In this document: positions 25,730 to 34,290 of the stretch, in pieces | How the letters are laid out: every line of letters starts with the position of its first letter | Position numbering within the stretch: position 1 is the first letter of the stretch | Source of the DNA: an uncultured Ignavibacteria bacterium | GTDB lineage: Bacteria; Bacteroidota; Ignavibacteria; Tepidaquicellales; Tepidaquicellaceae | Direction: 5' to 3' | NCBI GenBank assembly: GCA_937974175.1 | Contig: CALJIG010000014.1 | Coordinates: 1 to 64,000, forward strand | Length of the DNA stretch: 64,000 nt | Position numbers and translations under genes: made by a program | Notes under the pieces: model-generated | Told to the model about the DNA's origin: nothing | What the model saw: the letters and a program-made list of their open reading frames with translations, nothing else | Database searches by the model: none

Positions 25730-26764
25730 ATGGGATTAGTCAATTCCTTAAAGTTCAATGGTTATTCGGGGGCAATAATCACTGACGAAGAATATTATAT
25801 TCTAGGGCGGCGCAGGGCGCAGATAGCCGATTCTCTTCAGTCACTTCTCTCCGATGAAATCAGTAATGAGTTCGGAATTGAAGCAATCTACGGCGGTACT
25901 GGTGCAATAGCTTTTACAAATGAAGTTATTGTGAAAACTAAACAGGCTATCGAAAAAAAGTTCAAGGTTTATAAAAGGACTAATGATGCGAAGGACGGAT
26001 TTAATTCCGTAGAGGAAATTGCACGTATAGCCTTCATAACTTTTCAGGAAGTCTGCAGGGATAAAGTTGATAAAAAGCTCTATGGTCTTTTCGGATTTAC
26101 AGGCGAAGACCTGATAAGAGGTTTTTATATGCAGGATGAAAAGAAGATAGAGATAAAAGAAGAGAAAGTTATAAGTAAGGCATTGAAGATTATGACTAAC
26201 GACGGAGCGACAGGATGTAAAGATATATTTGATAATTCGGGAATGGTAGTAGGAACTGATGTGACTAACGGTTACGCTTCGTTTGATTTTTACGGAGGCT
26301 CAACTCAGTTTTATCTTTCAACAGGATTATATAATGCGCTCGGCGCAGGTTCAACATCCACTTCGTTATATTTTTCCAATCTTATAAATTCACTGGCATT
26401 AAATGAACGCAGAGATGGCATTGATAAAGTCTTTGGCCTGGTTGAATTAATAAGAGGAACAAATTATTCTCTTGAAAAAAATAATGAGATTGGCGGTTAC
26501 TATAATATACTTTACCTGAACGGTAAAGGAAAAAATCACAAAGAAAGATTAACGGAAATCACCGGAGATACTGCACAGATTACAAAAGAAATTGTATCAG
26601 CTTATGATAAAGGATACATAAAAAAAGAAACATGCTTTAATCTTATAGATAAAATTTTCTTTTCAAAATCAAAACCTAAAATTGACGATCTAGAAAAAGA
26701 AATGTATGCAGGCTGCAAAAACAAAGAGGACTTAAATCTTTATCTCAGGGGGTACAAAATATGA
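25730..26764 (+). CDS. Proteasome-fold-like (Ntn-hydrolase-like) protein, predicted non-catalytic paralogue
   Basis: I recognise no named family for this 344-residue protein. Its layout matches proteasome beta/HslV folds. The first strand is MGLVNSLKFNGYSGAIITDE, then IEAIYGGTGAIAFTNEVI. After an enlarged helical section come GMVVGTDVTNGYASFDFY, the turn LGAGSTSTS (205-212), a helix, and NNEIGGYYNILYLNG. The residue after Met1 is Gly instead of Thr. Asp19 is kept, and the position matching the catalytic lysine is Ser. It therefore looks dead. Its stop codon overlaps the ATG of the paralogue (ATGA), which suggests a hetero-oligomer. The fold is an inference. Confidence 0.55.
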   Translation: MGLVNSLKFNGYSGAIITDEEYYILGRRRAQIADSLQSLLSDEISNEFGIEAIYGGTGAIAFTNEVIVKTKQAIEKKFKVYKRTNDAKDGFNSVEEIARIAFITFQEVCRDKVDKKLYGLFGFTGEDLIRGFYMQDEKKIEIKEEKVISKALKIMTNDGATGCKDIFDNSGMVVGTDVTNGYASFDFYGGSTQFYLSTGLYNALGAGSTSTSLYFSNLINSLALNERRDGIDKVFGLVELIRGTNYSLEKNNEIGGYYNILYLNGKGKNHKERLTEITGDTAQITKEIVSAYDKGYIKKETCFNLIDKIFFSKSKPKIDDLEKEMYAGCKNKEDLNLYLRGYKI

Positions 26765-27804
26765 CAGTAATCAACGCAATCAAGTTCGATAAAAACACAG
26801 GGGCAATGTGCTGCGATGAGCAGACAACTATCGGAGATGTAAGAAGAATGATGTCTTCAGATAAAATTCAGCAAATCGTTCCGAGTGCAATTAGAAAAAA
26901 TGTAAAGCTTGAAGTATTATATGGAGGAACGGGCACTACTGCAATCGGCGATGAAATCCGTAAAGGAATGAAGACAAGATTAACAAAGGAATATGAAGAG
27001 CTGAAAAATAAAACTAAGGAAAGAATTGACCACTTAAAATCGATAGATGAAATTGCGCAGATTGGATTTGAAGAAATGATGAAGGTGAAACACAGACATG
27101 TGAACGATATCATAAAGGGATACTTCAGTTTTGAAAGCAAAGATTTCAATCAGGGTTTTTACAATAAGGATGTAGATAAAAAAATTGAAATATCTCAGAA
27201 AGATGTGAAGGATAAAGTCTTCGGATTAATTAACTGGAAAGATGCAGAAGAAGCGGACGGAATTTTTCTTAATGCAGCTATCATCTGCGGCTTTGATGAA
27301 ACAGGGGAGTTTAAAATATTTAAGCTGAATCTGAAAACCGATATGACGTGCGACTTAGTGCCAAGTATTTTTGAGACGGTGGGTTCAGGCTCTGATGCTT
27401 CGCAGATTATTTTTGCTGCTTACTCCGGAGTAAAAACTCTTGACGAAAGAAGAAATAAAATAGACAGGGTAGAAGGAATTATACAGTTGATAAGAGCGAC
27501 AAATGCGGCAGCAAGATTTAATATGGGAGTCGGAGGATATTTTAATATAATTTATTTTGATGGCACTAAAGATTCTCCATCAGAACGATTAGTTGAAGTG
27601 ATGGATAACAAAGCAAAGCTCGCGAGTGAACTTGTGCAGGCATACTACAGTAATTATATTTCAGACAACAATGCTTTTGAGATTATAGATGAACTGATTT
27701 ATACGAGAAAGAAGTCTTTCAAAGAAATGAATGCTGCATTTTTAAAAGCATCAAAGAATAAAGCAAAGATGGAAAGATTTTTACGCGGCTACAAAGTAGC
27801 TTAA
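26761..27804 (+). CDS. Proteasome-fold-like (Ntn-hydrolase-like) protein, predicted catalytic paralogue
   Basis: This 347-residue paralogue of the previous gene has Thr directly after the initiator Met (MTVINAIKF). After Met removal Thr would be residue 1, with Asp18 in GAMCCDEQTT and Lys34 in SSDKIQQI. That is the T1-D17-K33 spacing of proteasome beta subunits plus one. ICGFDETGEFKIFKLNLKTD corresponds to the beta-type central strands, VGSGSDAS (207-214) to the GSG catalytic-serine turn, and NMGVGGYFNI (254-263) to the D-x-x-S-G-G segment, with Asp and Ser replaced. It is longer than HslV or beta subunits because of a helical insert at residues about 75-170. Activity is inferred. Confidence 0.6.
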   Translation: MTVINAIKFDKNTGAMCCDEQTTIGDVRRMMSSDKIQQIVPSAIRKNVKLEVLYGGTGTTAIGDEIRKGMKTRLTKEYEELKNKTKERIDHLKSIDEIAQIGFEEMMKVKHRHVNDIIKGYFSFESKDFNQGFYNKDVDKKIEISQKDVKDKVFGLINWKDAEEADGIFLNAAIICGFDETGEFKIFKLNLKTDMTCDLVPSIFETVGSGSDASQIIFAAYSGVKTLDERRNKIDRVEGIIQLIRATNAAARFNMGVGGYFNIIYFDGTKDSPSERLVEVMDNKAKLASELVQAYYSNYISDNNAFEIIDELIYTRKKSFKEMNAAFLKASKNKAKMERFLRGYKVA

Positions 27805-27809
27805 TTTTG

Positions 27810-27849
27810 AAATTAAACGGGCTGGAACACAATTTTTAGTTCCAGTCCG
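27810..27849 (-). terminator. Terminator-like hairpin at the convergent gppA junction
   Basis: Arms 27818-27828 and 27839-27849 form an 11-bp stem with one wobble pair and a ten-base loop. On the minus strand a TTTAATTT tract follows. The stem lies inside the last codons of the Ppx/GppA gene, so coding and termination overlap. Confidence 0.5.
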
Positions 27850-29366
27850 AATGACTGTTCAAATAAATCTTTTCGCAGATTCACTCCCCACATTTCAAGA
27901 GTCGGTTCTATGTTGTTTTTAGTTCCGATTGTAATAACAAGTGCTTTGTCTTCAAGCTTTATAGCAATATTATTGACAAGCGATTTATGACTTCTATCGA
28001 GTGAATCGGCAATCCGTAAAATTCCTGAAAGCTTCCTTATCTTCTCCTGAATTTCAACATCAAGCTTATTAAAATTTTCATGCTTCATTTTAGGATGTGA
28101 CTTTCTGTGATAGCGTGCTACATTTGCAATGAGCTCAATTTCATTTTCATTGAAGCCGAGCAGTTCTGAATTTCTTACAAGGTAATATGAATGTTTATGA
28201 TGCTGTGAGTGTGAAATATAATATCCGATATCGTGGAGTAAACAAGCAGCTTCAAGACATTCTTCATCATTTTCAGTAAGAGAAAAATTTTCTCCGAGGA
28301 AATCAAAAATTTTTACGGCAATGCTTCGTGTCTGCTCGGCATGTTTTGCATCAAAATTCATTTTCTCACCAAGACCGACAACGCTTTTATATCTTACGTT
28401 CGATAAGTGAATGGATAAATCATCTCCTGCAAAATTTGAAATTGTATCGAAGATAATTCCTTCTCTTAATGCATAACTTGAAATGGTAAGCTTCTTTAAC
28501 TTAAGCTCTTCAAAAATCTGCTCAAGAATAATTGCTCCCGCTGTAATAATGTCTGCCCGCTTCGGGTCAATGCCCGGAATTTTTAGTCTTTCACTATGAT
28601 TTTCGGCTTTAATAATTTTCTTTATTGCAGTTTCCATTCCTGCCTTATCGTATGAATATTTATTCATACTGATATTATCTTCAAACTCGAATTTGTTATC
28701 AGCGCGAATGATAAATCCGATGTTTGAAATTGTGCCGGATGTACCAACTACTAAATCGTATTCTTCATTTTTTATTTCACGGACAACCTGAGTTATAACA
28801 CCTTTTACAAACAGCCTTGCATCTTCGATTGCGCTCCTCTTTATTTTATCCTCATGGAAAAATTTCTGAGTCATTCTTACTGCGCCGAGCTTTATGCTAT
28901 TGGCATATTTTATATTTCCTCTTTTACCAATGAGAAACTCTGTGCTTCCTCCGCCGATATCAATTACTAAAACTTTTTCATTGTAAATAGGCAAAGCCTG
29001 TAAAGCTCCGAGATAAATCAAACGCGCTTCTTCATTCCCTGAGATAACTTCGATTTCAATTCCCGTATCATGTTTTACCCTGCGGATAAATTCTTCTTTG
29101 TTAATAGCTTCGCGGGTAGCGCTTGTAGCCACTGCTCTTATTTTTTCAACTTCAAATGACTGGCATACAAGCTTAAATCTTTTCAGAACAGAAATACCTC
29201 TCTGCATAGCTTCTTCAGTGATGTACTTCATATCATTTGATGCATTGCCAAGCCTTACAACTTCTTTATCTTTCGTAAGCACAGTGAAGCTTTTGTTGCT
29301 GTGAATTTTTGCAACAACTAAGTGAAAAGAGTTTGTGCCGATATCTATAGCGCCGAGTGTTTCCAA
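27813..29366 (-). CDS. Exopolyphosphatase / pppGpp phosphohydrolase (Ppx/GppA family)
   Basis: The 517-residue protein starts METLGAIDIGTNSFHLVVAK (phosphate 1 loop) and has VLVIDIGGGSTEFLIGKRG (phosphate 2) and VVGTSGTISNIGFI. It then has a C-terminal HD-like helical domain (ACLLHDIGYYISHSQHHKHS). The length and two-part architecture fit the long Ppx/GppA class that degrades polyphosphate or pppGpp. It is the downstream end of a minus-strand series beginning with sucD or folB. Confidence 0.9.
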   Translation of the reverse strand: METLGAIDIGTNSFHLVVAKIHSNKSFTVLTKDKEVVRLGNASNDMKYITEEAMQRGISVLKRFKLVCQSFEVEKIRAVATSATREAINKEEFIRRVKHDTGIEIEVISGNEEARLIYLGALQALPIYNEKVLVIDIGGGSTEFLIGKRGNIKYANSIKLGAVRMTQKFFHEDKIKRSAIEDARLFVKGVITQVVREIKNEEYDLVVGTSGTISNIGFIIRADNKFEFEDNISMNKYSYDKAGMETAIKKIIKAENHSERLKIPGIDPKRADIITAGAIILEQIFEELKLKKLTISSYALREGIIFDTISNFAGDDLSIHLSNVRYKSVVGLGEKMNFDAKHAEQTRSIAVKIFDFLGENFSLTENDEECLEAACLLHDIGYYISHSQHHKHSYYLVRNSELLGFNENEIELIANVARYHRKSHPKMKHENFNKLDVEIQEKIRKLSGILRIADSLDRSHKSLVNNIAIKLEDKALVITIGTKNNIEPTLEMWGVNLRKDLFEQSFGLELKIVFQPV

Positions 29367-29367
29367 G

Positions 29368-30465
29368 TTATTTTCCGGGGTTTAATAATTTTAACGCTGT
29401 ATTATAAACTTCATCAACAGTAATATCGTTGATGTCATTTGATTTTGATTGTATGTATAATTGATTCTCAAATTTAGGTGACCATTCCCATCCGGGAGTA
29501 GGACCGAAGAGAGATATTAATTTTGTTTTCACAAATCCAGCTATATGCATAGTGCCGGTATCGTTTGTTATATATAAATTTAATTTGCTTAGAACTGCTG
29601 CAACGTTTCTGATTTTTTCATTTTCGAGAAAAGTGATTTTTAACTTTTCAGCAACTGCCTGTTTTTTGAAATCAGCTGCTACTTCATCATCCATTGGTCC
29701 TATTGTAACTAAAAATTTTACTTTGGGATTTTCACTTAACTTTTTAGCAAGCTTAATAAAATTCTTCACACTCCATCTGTTCGGCGGCTTGCCGGCGCCG
29801 ATGTGAAGTCCCACTACAATATCATTCTCACGAAAATAAGTTGAATAAAATTTATCTGCAAAGGCAATTTCACTTTTGCTTAAACTTAATTCTACGTTTT
29901 GAATCTCTTCTTTACTTAATGAACATCCGATTTCTTTTCCGATAGCTAAAGTCCTGTCCCATTGATGAATTTTATCTTTATCCCAGTTGAATTCTTTTTT
30001 TATATCCAGTAGGAATTCGCTTTCGTTTATTAATAAGCCGTCTTTAGTAACAATTTGTGATACACCTACCCTTATCTTCGCGCCCGATAAATGATTTATA
30101 AGATGCGATGTCTTTGAAAAAGAAACTGTGCTGGGAACGATACCAATATCGTATTTCCTTTTCTTAAGCTTTGAATAAAAATTAAGTAAACTTTTCGGTG
30201 AATCTTTTTTATAAAGAATTATATGGTCGAGATATTTATTGGAAGGGGAGTTTAAAATTTCATAGTTATCAGGAGAAGCCACGAGAGTTATCTCAGCATT
30301 ATGAAACTCTTTTCTTATTGATGCAAACATCGGAAGTGAACAGAGCATATCTCCAAGCTGGTTATGCTGGCGGACAATCAAAATGCTTTTCACCTTATCG
30401 GGTGAAATTTTCCCGGAACTTATGTTTCTGGTTTTAGAAATTGATTTGAGTAATTTCAGTGCCAA
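29368..30465 (-). CDS. Glycosyltransferase family 9 (heptosyltransferase-like)
   Basis: This 365-residue GT-B protein has SILIVRQHNQLGDMLCSLPM at the N-terminus, VVGLHIGAGKPPNRWSVKNF in the donor domain, and the family-9 signature LYITNDTGTMHIAGFVKTKL followed by ISLFGPTPGWEWSP. Such enzymes add heptose or related sugars to the lipopolysaccharide core in the cytoplasm. The acceptor and sugar are not predictable. One base separates it from the GppA-type gene, suggesting co-transcription. Confidence 0.88.
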   Translation of the reverse strand: MALKLLKSISKTRNISSGKISPDKVKSILIVRQHNQLGDMLCSLPMFASIRKEFHNAEITLVASPDNYEILNSPSNKYLDHIILYKKDSPKSLLNFYSKLKKRKYDIGIVPSTVSFSKTSHLINHLSGAKIRVGVSQIVTKDGLLINESEFLLDIKKEFNWDKDKIHQWDRTLAIGKEIGCSLSKEEIQNVELSLSKSEIAFADKFYSTYFRENDIVVGLHIGAGKPPNRWSVKNFIKLAKKLSENPKVKFLVTIGPMDDEVAADFKKQAVAEKLKITFLENEKIRNVAAVLSKLNLYITNDTGTMHIAGFVKTKLISLFGPTPGWEWSPKFENQLYIQSKSNDINDITVDEVYNTALKLLNPGK

Positions 30466-30470
30466 TTGAA

Positions 30471-30659
30471 TTATTTAATTTCTTCAAATTGTGCATCTAT
30501 CGCCTTAGACTTATCAAGATTACTTCTTGGTTTAGGCTGCGGCCTCTCAGGGGGAGTATTAACTTTTCTTGCAAGACTTCTTAAAAAAACACGTCCTATA
30601 AATTTTATACCATAGAATAAAAAAATTACAATAATAATTATCGCTATAAACCTTATCAT
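30471..30659 (-). CDS. Small single-pass membrane protein (DUF4834-like)
   Basis: The 62-residue protein has one N-terminal membrane helix (IAIIIIVIFLFYGIKFIGRV) and a basic, proline-rich cytosolic tail (NTPPERPQPKPRSNLDKSKA). Size and pattern resemble the Bacteroidota DUF4834 proteins, but the match is by eye. It lies 10 bp after the deoxynucleoside kinase gene and 5 bp before the glycosyltransferase gene. Confidence 0.6.
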   Translation of the reverse strand: MIRFIAIIIIVIFLFYGIKFIGRVFLRSLARKVNTPPERPQPKPRSNLDKSKAIDAQFEEIK

Positions 30660-30669
30660 TATGCTATCC

Positions 30670-31326
30670 TCATTTGGCTATTCTTTTAGAAGCAGGATTG
30701 AAATAAGATAAAGAAGGATGGTCGCTTTTTAAAATCTCTGCTAAAAGATTCTGATAGTCCTGTTCATTATTTAAAAAATCTACTTCGTTTGTATCTACAA
30801 TCATAACTTTAGTTGCTCTGTATCTGAAGAAAAAATAATTGTATGCTTCATTTAAATCGTTTATGTATTGCTCAGACATATTCTGCTCGTAGCTTCTGTT
30901 CCTGTACATAATGTTATTCATAAGCCTGTCAGTTGTCGATTGCAGATAAATTATTATATCCGGCGCAACAACGGCTTTTTCAATATTACTTGTAATCGTT
31001 TCGTAAAGTTTCAGTTCATCGTCGTGCAGATTCAGGTAAGCAAATATCTTATCCTTCTCGAATATATAATCTGCAACAATATATTCGTGGAATAATTCCG
31101 GCTGTTTTAATTTCTGCAGCTGCTTAAAGCGGCTTAGCAGAAAATAAATCTGCGTGTGGAATGCGTAAGCTTTGGGATTCTCGTAAAATCTTTCTAAGAA
31201 TGGATTCTCATCAAAATCTTCCAGTATAAGCTGGGCATTTAATGATTCGCTTAGTTTTTTTGAAAGAGTGGTTTTCCCTGCGCCGATAACGCCTTCTATT
31301 GCTATGTATTTAACTTTATTGCTCAA
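30670..31326 (-). CDS. Deoxynucleoside kinase
   Basis: This 218-residue dNK-family enzyme has the P-loop AIEGVIGAGKTTLSKKLSES, the acidic FDENPFLERFYENP motif, HTQIYFLLSRFKQLQKL, and the Arg-rich lid RNRSYEQNMSEQYI. It phosphorylates deoxynucleosides for salvage; substrate preference (dA/dG/dC) is not evident. Its start overlaps the folK stop by 11 bp. Confidence 0.9.
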   Translation of the reverse strand: MSNKVKYIAIEGVIGAGKTTLSKKLSESLNAQLILEDFDENPFLERFYENPKAYAFHTQIYFLLSRFKQLQKLKQPELFHEYIVADYIFEKDKIFAYLNLHDDELKLYETITSNIEKAVVAPDIIIYLQSTTDRLMNNIMYRNRSYEQNMSEQYINDLNEAYNYFFFRYRATKVMIVDTNEVDFLNNEQDYQNLLAEILKSDHPSLSYFNPASKRIAK

Positions 31327-31813
31327 ATTTAGAATGAAAACCTGCTTTCAATTTATCTTTTGAATTTTGTAAAATCTCGGAAATCTTTTTCTTAGTAATA
31401 GGATGAACAAAATCAGGTTCAATTTCATTCAGCGGCACTAAAACAAAATTTCTGTCTTCGATATGTTTGTGAGGTATATGAAGGTTTTCATCTTCATAAA
31501 CTAAATCTCCAAAGAAAAGAATATCTATATCAATCTTTCGTGATTTCCATTTATCAGTTTTATCTCTGCCTAAAATTATTTCGATTCCTTTTACTTCCTT
31601 CAGTAATTTTTCGTAAGCCTGTTCAGTTTCTATTTCGATAACAGCATTTAAATATTCTTCCTGCTCTGAAAATCCCCATGGCTCCGTTTCATAAACAGAG
31701 GAAAGCTTTAAAACTGTTGTGCCCGGAATATTTTTTATTTCCTGAATTGCCTCTTCAAGATATTTTTTTCTATCACCAATGTTAGAACCGAGTCCGAGAA
31801 AAACTTTTGCCAT
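31316..31813 (-). CDS. folK: 2-amino-4-hydroxy-6-hydroxymethyldihydropteridine pyrophosphokinase
   Basis: This 165-residue enzyme of folate synthesis has FLGLGSNIGDRKKYLEEAI, SSVYETEPWGFSEQEEYLNA, WKSRKIDIDILFFGD and the histidine-rich IPHKHIEDRNFVLVPLNEI. All HPPK catalytic elements (the Asp pair in DIDILFFGD and the Arg loop) are present. It is 8 bp downstream of folB, forming a folate pair with the deoxynucleoside kinase. Confidence 0.95.
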   Translation of the reverse strand: MAKVFLGLGSNIGDRKKYLEEAIQEIKNIPGTTVLKLSSVYETEPWGFSEQEEYLNAVIEIETEQAYEKLLKEVKGIEIILGRDKTDKWKSRKIDIDILFFGDLVYEDENLHIPHKHIEDRNFVLVPLNEIEPDFVHPITKKKISEILQNSKDKLKAGFHSKFEQ

Positions 31814-31821
31814 GAATTAAA

Positions 31822-32178
31822 CTAAACGGATTTTGTATTAACTATTTCAACTGAATCTATAATTCCTAGCGGTGCATTCGGTTTTCTTATCTTTACGGTA
31901 ACTTCTTTTACAAGTTTAAATTCAGCCAGCACCATATCACATATATGCTGATTCATAGTTTCAATAAGATGAAATTTATCTTTATGAAACAATTCTTTTA
32001 CTCTGTTATAAACTTCAAGGTAGTTGACGGTTTTATGTAAGTCATCTGAATTATTCAATTCGGATAGATCACATTGCATCACTATGTCTACTTCAAATAA
32101 GTTGCCGTATTGCTTTTCGTAATCCAATACTCCGTGGTAGGCATAGAACTTAGCGTTATTTATTTTAATTGTCGTCAC
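31822..32178 (-). CDS. folB: Dihydroneopterin aldolase
   Basis: The 118-residue protein shows the FolB pattern: IKINNAKFYAYHGVLDYEKQ (catalytic Tyr/Glu region), FEVDIVMQCDLS, TVNYLEVYNRVKELF, HLIETMNQHICDMVL and VKEVTVKIRKPNAPLG. It makes 6-hydroxymethyl-dihydropterin, the substrate of the next gene product, FolK. The 103-bp gap to sucD carries an imperfect inverted CTCTAAA/TTTAGAG repeat. Confidence 0.94.
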   Translation of the reverse strand: MTTIKINNAKFYAYHGVLDYEKQYGNLFEVDIVMQCDLSELNNSDDLHKTVNYLEVYNRVKELFHKDKFHLIETMNQHICDMVLAEFKLVKEVTVKIRKPNAPLGIIDSVEIVNTKSV

Positions 32179-32281
32179 TCTTATAAAATATTTTAAAACT
32201 TATCACTAAAACTCTAAAGCCACAAAATTTCACCAAAAAATATTTAGTGTAATTTAGAGCTTTTGTGTTTTTGTGTTAAAT

Positions 32282-33397
32282 TTATTTTTTTGTCTTCTTC
32301 TTTGTAACAGCTTTTTTAACCGGCGCAGCTTTTTTTACTACTGCTTTCTTTACAGATTTTGGAGAAGCTTTCTTTGTTACTTTTGCCGCACTTTTTTTAA
32401 CAGGTGCTGCTTTTTTTACCGGTGCTGTTTTCTTTGCAGGAGATTTTTTAGCAGCAGGCTTAGCTGTTGAATTTTTCTTTGCTAATTTATCTAAAGCATT
32501 CTTCACTGTGATACCCATATCGGCAGGGGATTCAACTGTTATAATTCCGCAGCTTTTCATTACAGATAGTTTTTCTTCTGCTGTTCCTTTACCGCCTGCA
32601 ATGATTGCGCCTGCATGTCCCATTCTTCTTCCGGGAGGAGCAGTTCTTCCTGCGATAAATCCGATAACAGGCTTCTTAACATTTTTCTTAATATAATAAG
32701 CAGCTTCTTCTTCAGCGCTTCCGCCGATCTCGCCAATCATAATAATTGCATCCGTATCTTTATCTTCATTGAATAATTTTATTGCATCTATAAATCTTGT
32801 TCCGATTACAGGGTCGCCACCGATACCAATACAAGTCGACTGTCCTAAGCCTAAGGAAGTTAACTGGAATACTGCTTCGTATGTTAAAGTACCGCTTCTT
32901 GAAATAACTCCGACTCTTCCTTTTTTATGAATGAAGCCCGGCATTATACCTATCTTACATTCTCCGGGAGTAATAATTCCGGGACAGTTAGGTCCGATAA
33001 ATCTTACATTGCCGCCTGCATTATTTTTTTTCTGTACAAAATCATAAGCCTTAATCATATCCTTAGTAGGAATGCCTTCTGTGATACAGACGATTACATG
33101 AATGCCTGCATCAGCCGCTTCGATGATTGCATCAGCTGCGAAAGGTGCAGGAACAAAAATTACCGATGCGTCTGCCCCGGTAGCTTTTACTGCATCTGCT
33201 ACTGTATTGAAAACGGGGACAGGTCTTGTGAACATATCTTCGCCCTTGCCTGAGTATTCTGTGCCGCCTTTATTTGGTGTAACACCTGCGACTACGTTTG
33301 TTCCGTATGCAAGCATTTGTGAGCAGTGAAACGTTCCTTCACCGCCTGTAATTCCCTGTACTACTACTTTGGTTTTTTTATTGACTAATACGCTCAT
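32282..33397 (-). CDS. sucD: Succinyl-CoA ligase alpha subunit with a histone-H1-like C-terminal tail
   Basis: Residues 1-305 are a complete SucD: TKVVVQGITGGEGTFHCSQM (CoA site), GPNCPGIITPGECKIGIMPG, GVISRSGTLTYEAV, GIGGDPVIGTRFID, MIGEIGGSAEEEAA, and GRRMGHAGAII with the phospho-accepting His near 261. The last ~65 residues are a Lys-Ala-Pro repeat tail (SPAKKTAPVKKAAPVKK and so on) like histone H1 or Hc1. The tail is in frame and codon use does not break, so it is translated. The sucC beta subunit is not adjacent. Confidence 0.93.
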   Translation of the reverse strand: MSVLVNKKTKVVVQGITGGEGTFHCSQMLAYGTNVVAGVTPNKGGTEYSGKGEDMFTRPVPVFNTVADAVKATGADASVIFVPAPFAADAIIEAADAGIHVIVCITEGIPTKDMIKAYDFVQKKNNAGGNVRFIGPNCPGIITPGECKIGIMPGFIHKKGRVGVISRSGTLTYEAVFQLTSLGLGQSTCIGIGGDPVIGTRFIDAIKLFNEDKDTDAIIMIGEIGGSAEEEAAYYIKKNVKKPVIGFIAGRTAPPGRRMGHAGAIIAGGKGTAEEKLSVMKSCGIITVESPADMGITVKNALDKLAKKNSTAKPAAKKSPAKKTAPVKKAAPVKKSAAKVTKKASPKSVKKAVVKKAAPVKKAVTKKKTKK

Positions 33398-33435
33398 TTA
33401 TATAGTATAATTTTTTTAATTTTTGATTGGAGATA

Positions 33436-34116
33436 TTAATTCTTTTTTACTGTATTACTTTTTATTTTCCACTTTCCGTTTGCATCAGCAACAAGATTAT
33501 AGGTAACAGTCAAATCCGATTCAACTTCTTTGCTTTTTACTTTATCTGTTTTTTTTACTTTTACTTTCACAATTGCAGTTGAACCTTTTTGCGAAACTAG
33601 TTCAGGCTCGGTAAGCATTACAAACTTTTTTGTATTCTTATAGTTAGCTTTGAATTTATCCAGAGAGCTGCCATCCCAGACTTCATTTGCTTTCTTCATA
33701 TTTCCGTCGAAGCTTCCTTCTTCAGATACACCTCGCTTTATGAATTCAAGATAATCTTTTACTGAAGCCTTAGGGTCACTGAATTTTTTATTAAGCTCTT
33801 TTTCTTTTTCAGTGAACTTTTTCTTCTGTTCTTCTTTCTTTATCTGAGTTTTTGTTTTGGAAGTATCTTTTGTGATTGCCGATATAGAATCTTTTTTAAT
33901 TTCTTTTTTAACCGTATCCTGCAGACCTTGTTTTTTTAATTCTTCTTCTTTCAGCCTTAGAAATTCTTCTTTTTCCTTCAGCTCTTTTTCTTTATCGGAA
34001 GATGTTTCCTGCGGCGGGGGAATAAATGTCTGCGGCTGTTCTTCTTTTTTATTACAGCCTGCAATAATCAGCAACGAAAAAAATATCGCTGTAAATAATA
34101 AATTCTTATTCATCAT
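33436..34116 (-). CDS. Lipoprotein with charged repeat region and DUF4878-like domain
   Basis: The 226-residue protein has a lipobox (FFSLLIIAGC, lipidated Cys about residue 21). A long Lys/Glu-rich probable coiled coil follows (KEKELKEKEEFLRLKEEELK and onward to about residue 110). The C-terminal domain (SVKDYLEFIKRGVSEEGSFD and following, to WKIKSNTVKKN) resembles DUF4878/NTF2-like folds. It is probably an envelope protein; function unknown. It is divergent from the hybrid kinase gene at 34291. Confidence 0.75.
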   Translation of the reverse strand: MMNKNLLFTAIFFSLLIIAGCNKKEEQPQTFIPPPQETSSDKEKELKEKEEFLRLKEEELKKQGLQDTVKKEIKKDSISAITKDTSKTKTQIKKEEQKKKFTEKEKELNKKFSDPKASVKDYLEFIKRGVSEEGSFDGNMKKANEVWDGSSLDKFKANYKNTKKFVMLTEPELVSQKGSTAIVKVKVKKTDKVKSKEVESDLTVTYNLVADANGKWKIKSNTVKKN

Positions 34117-34290
34117 TTTATCAAAATTTATTCAAATTACCCTTTTCAAGTTTTATATTCAATTTAGAAAATTTAACAATTATTTTAATTTTTTCATCTT
34201 ATTTTGCGGAAAAAAACATAGTCGTATGACTACTTTTTTTCTTTAATCTTATTATTATTTACACTATTTTACATACCAAGCAGGATAAAA

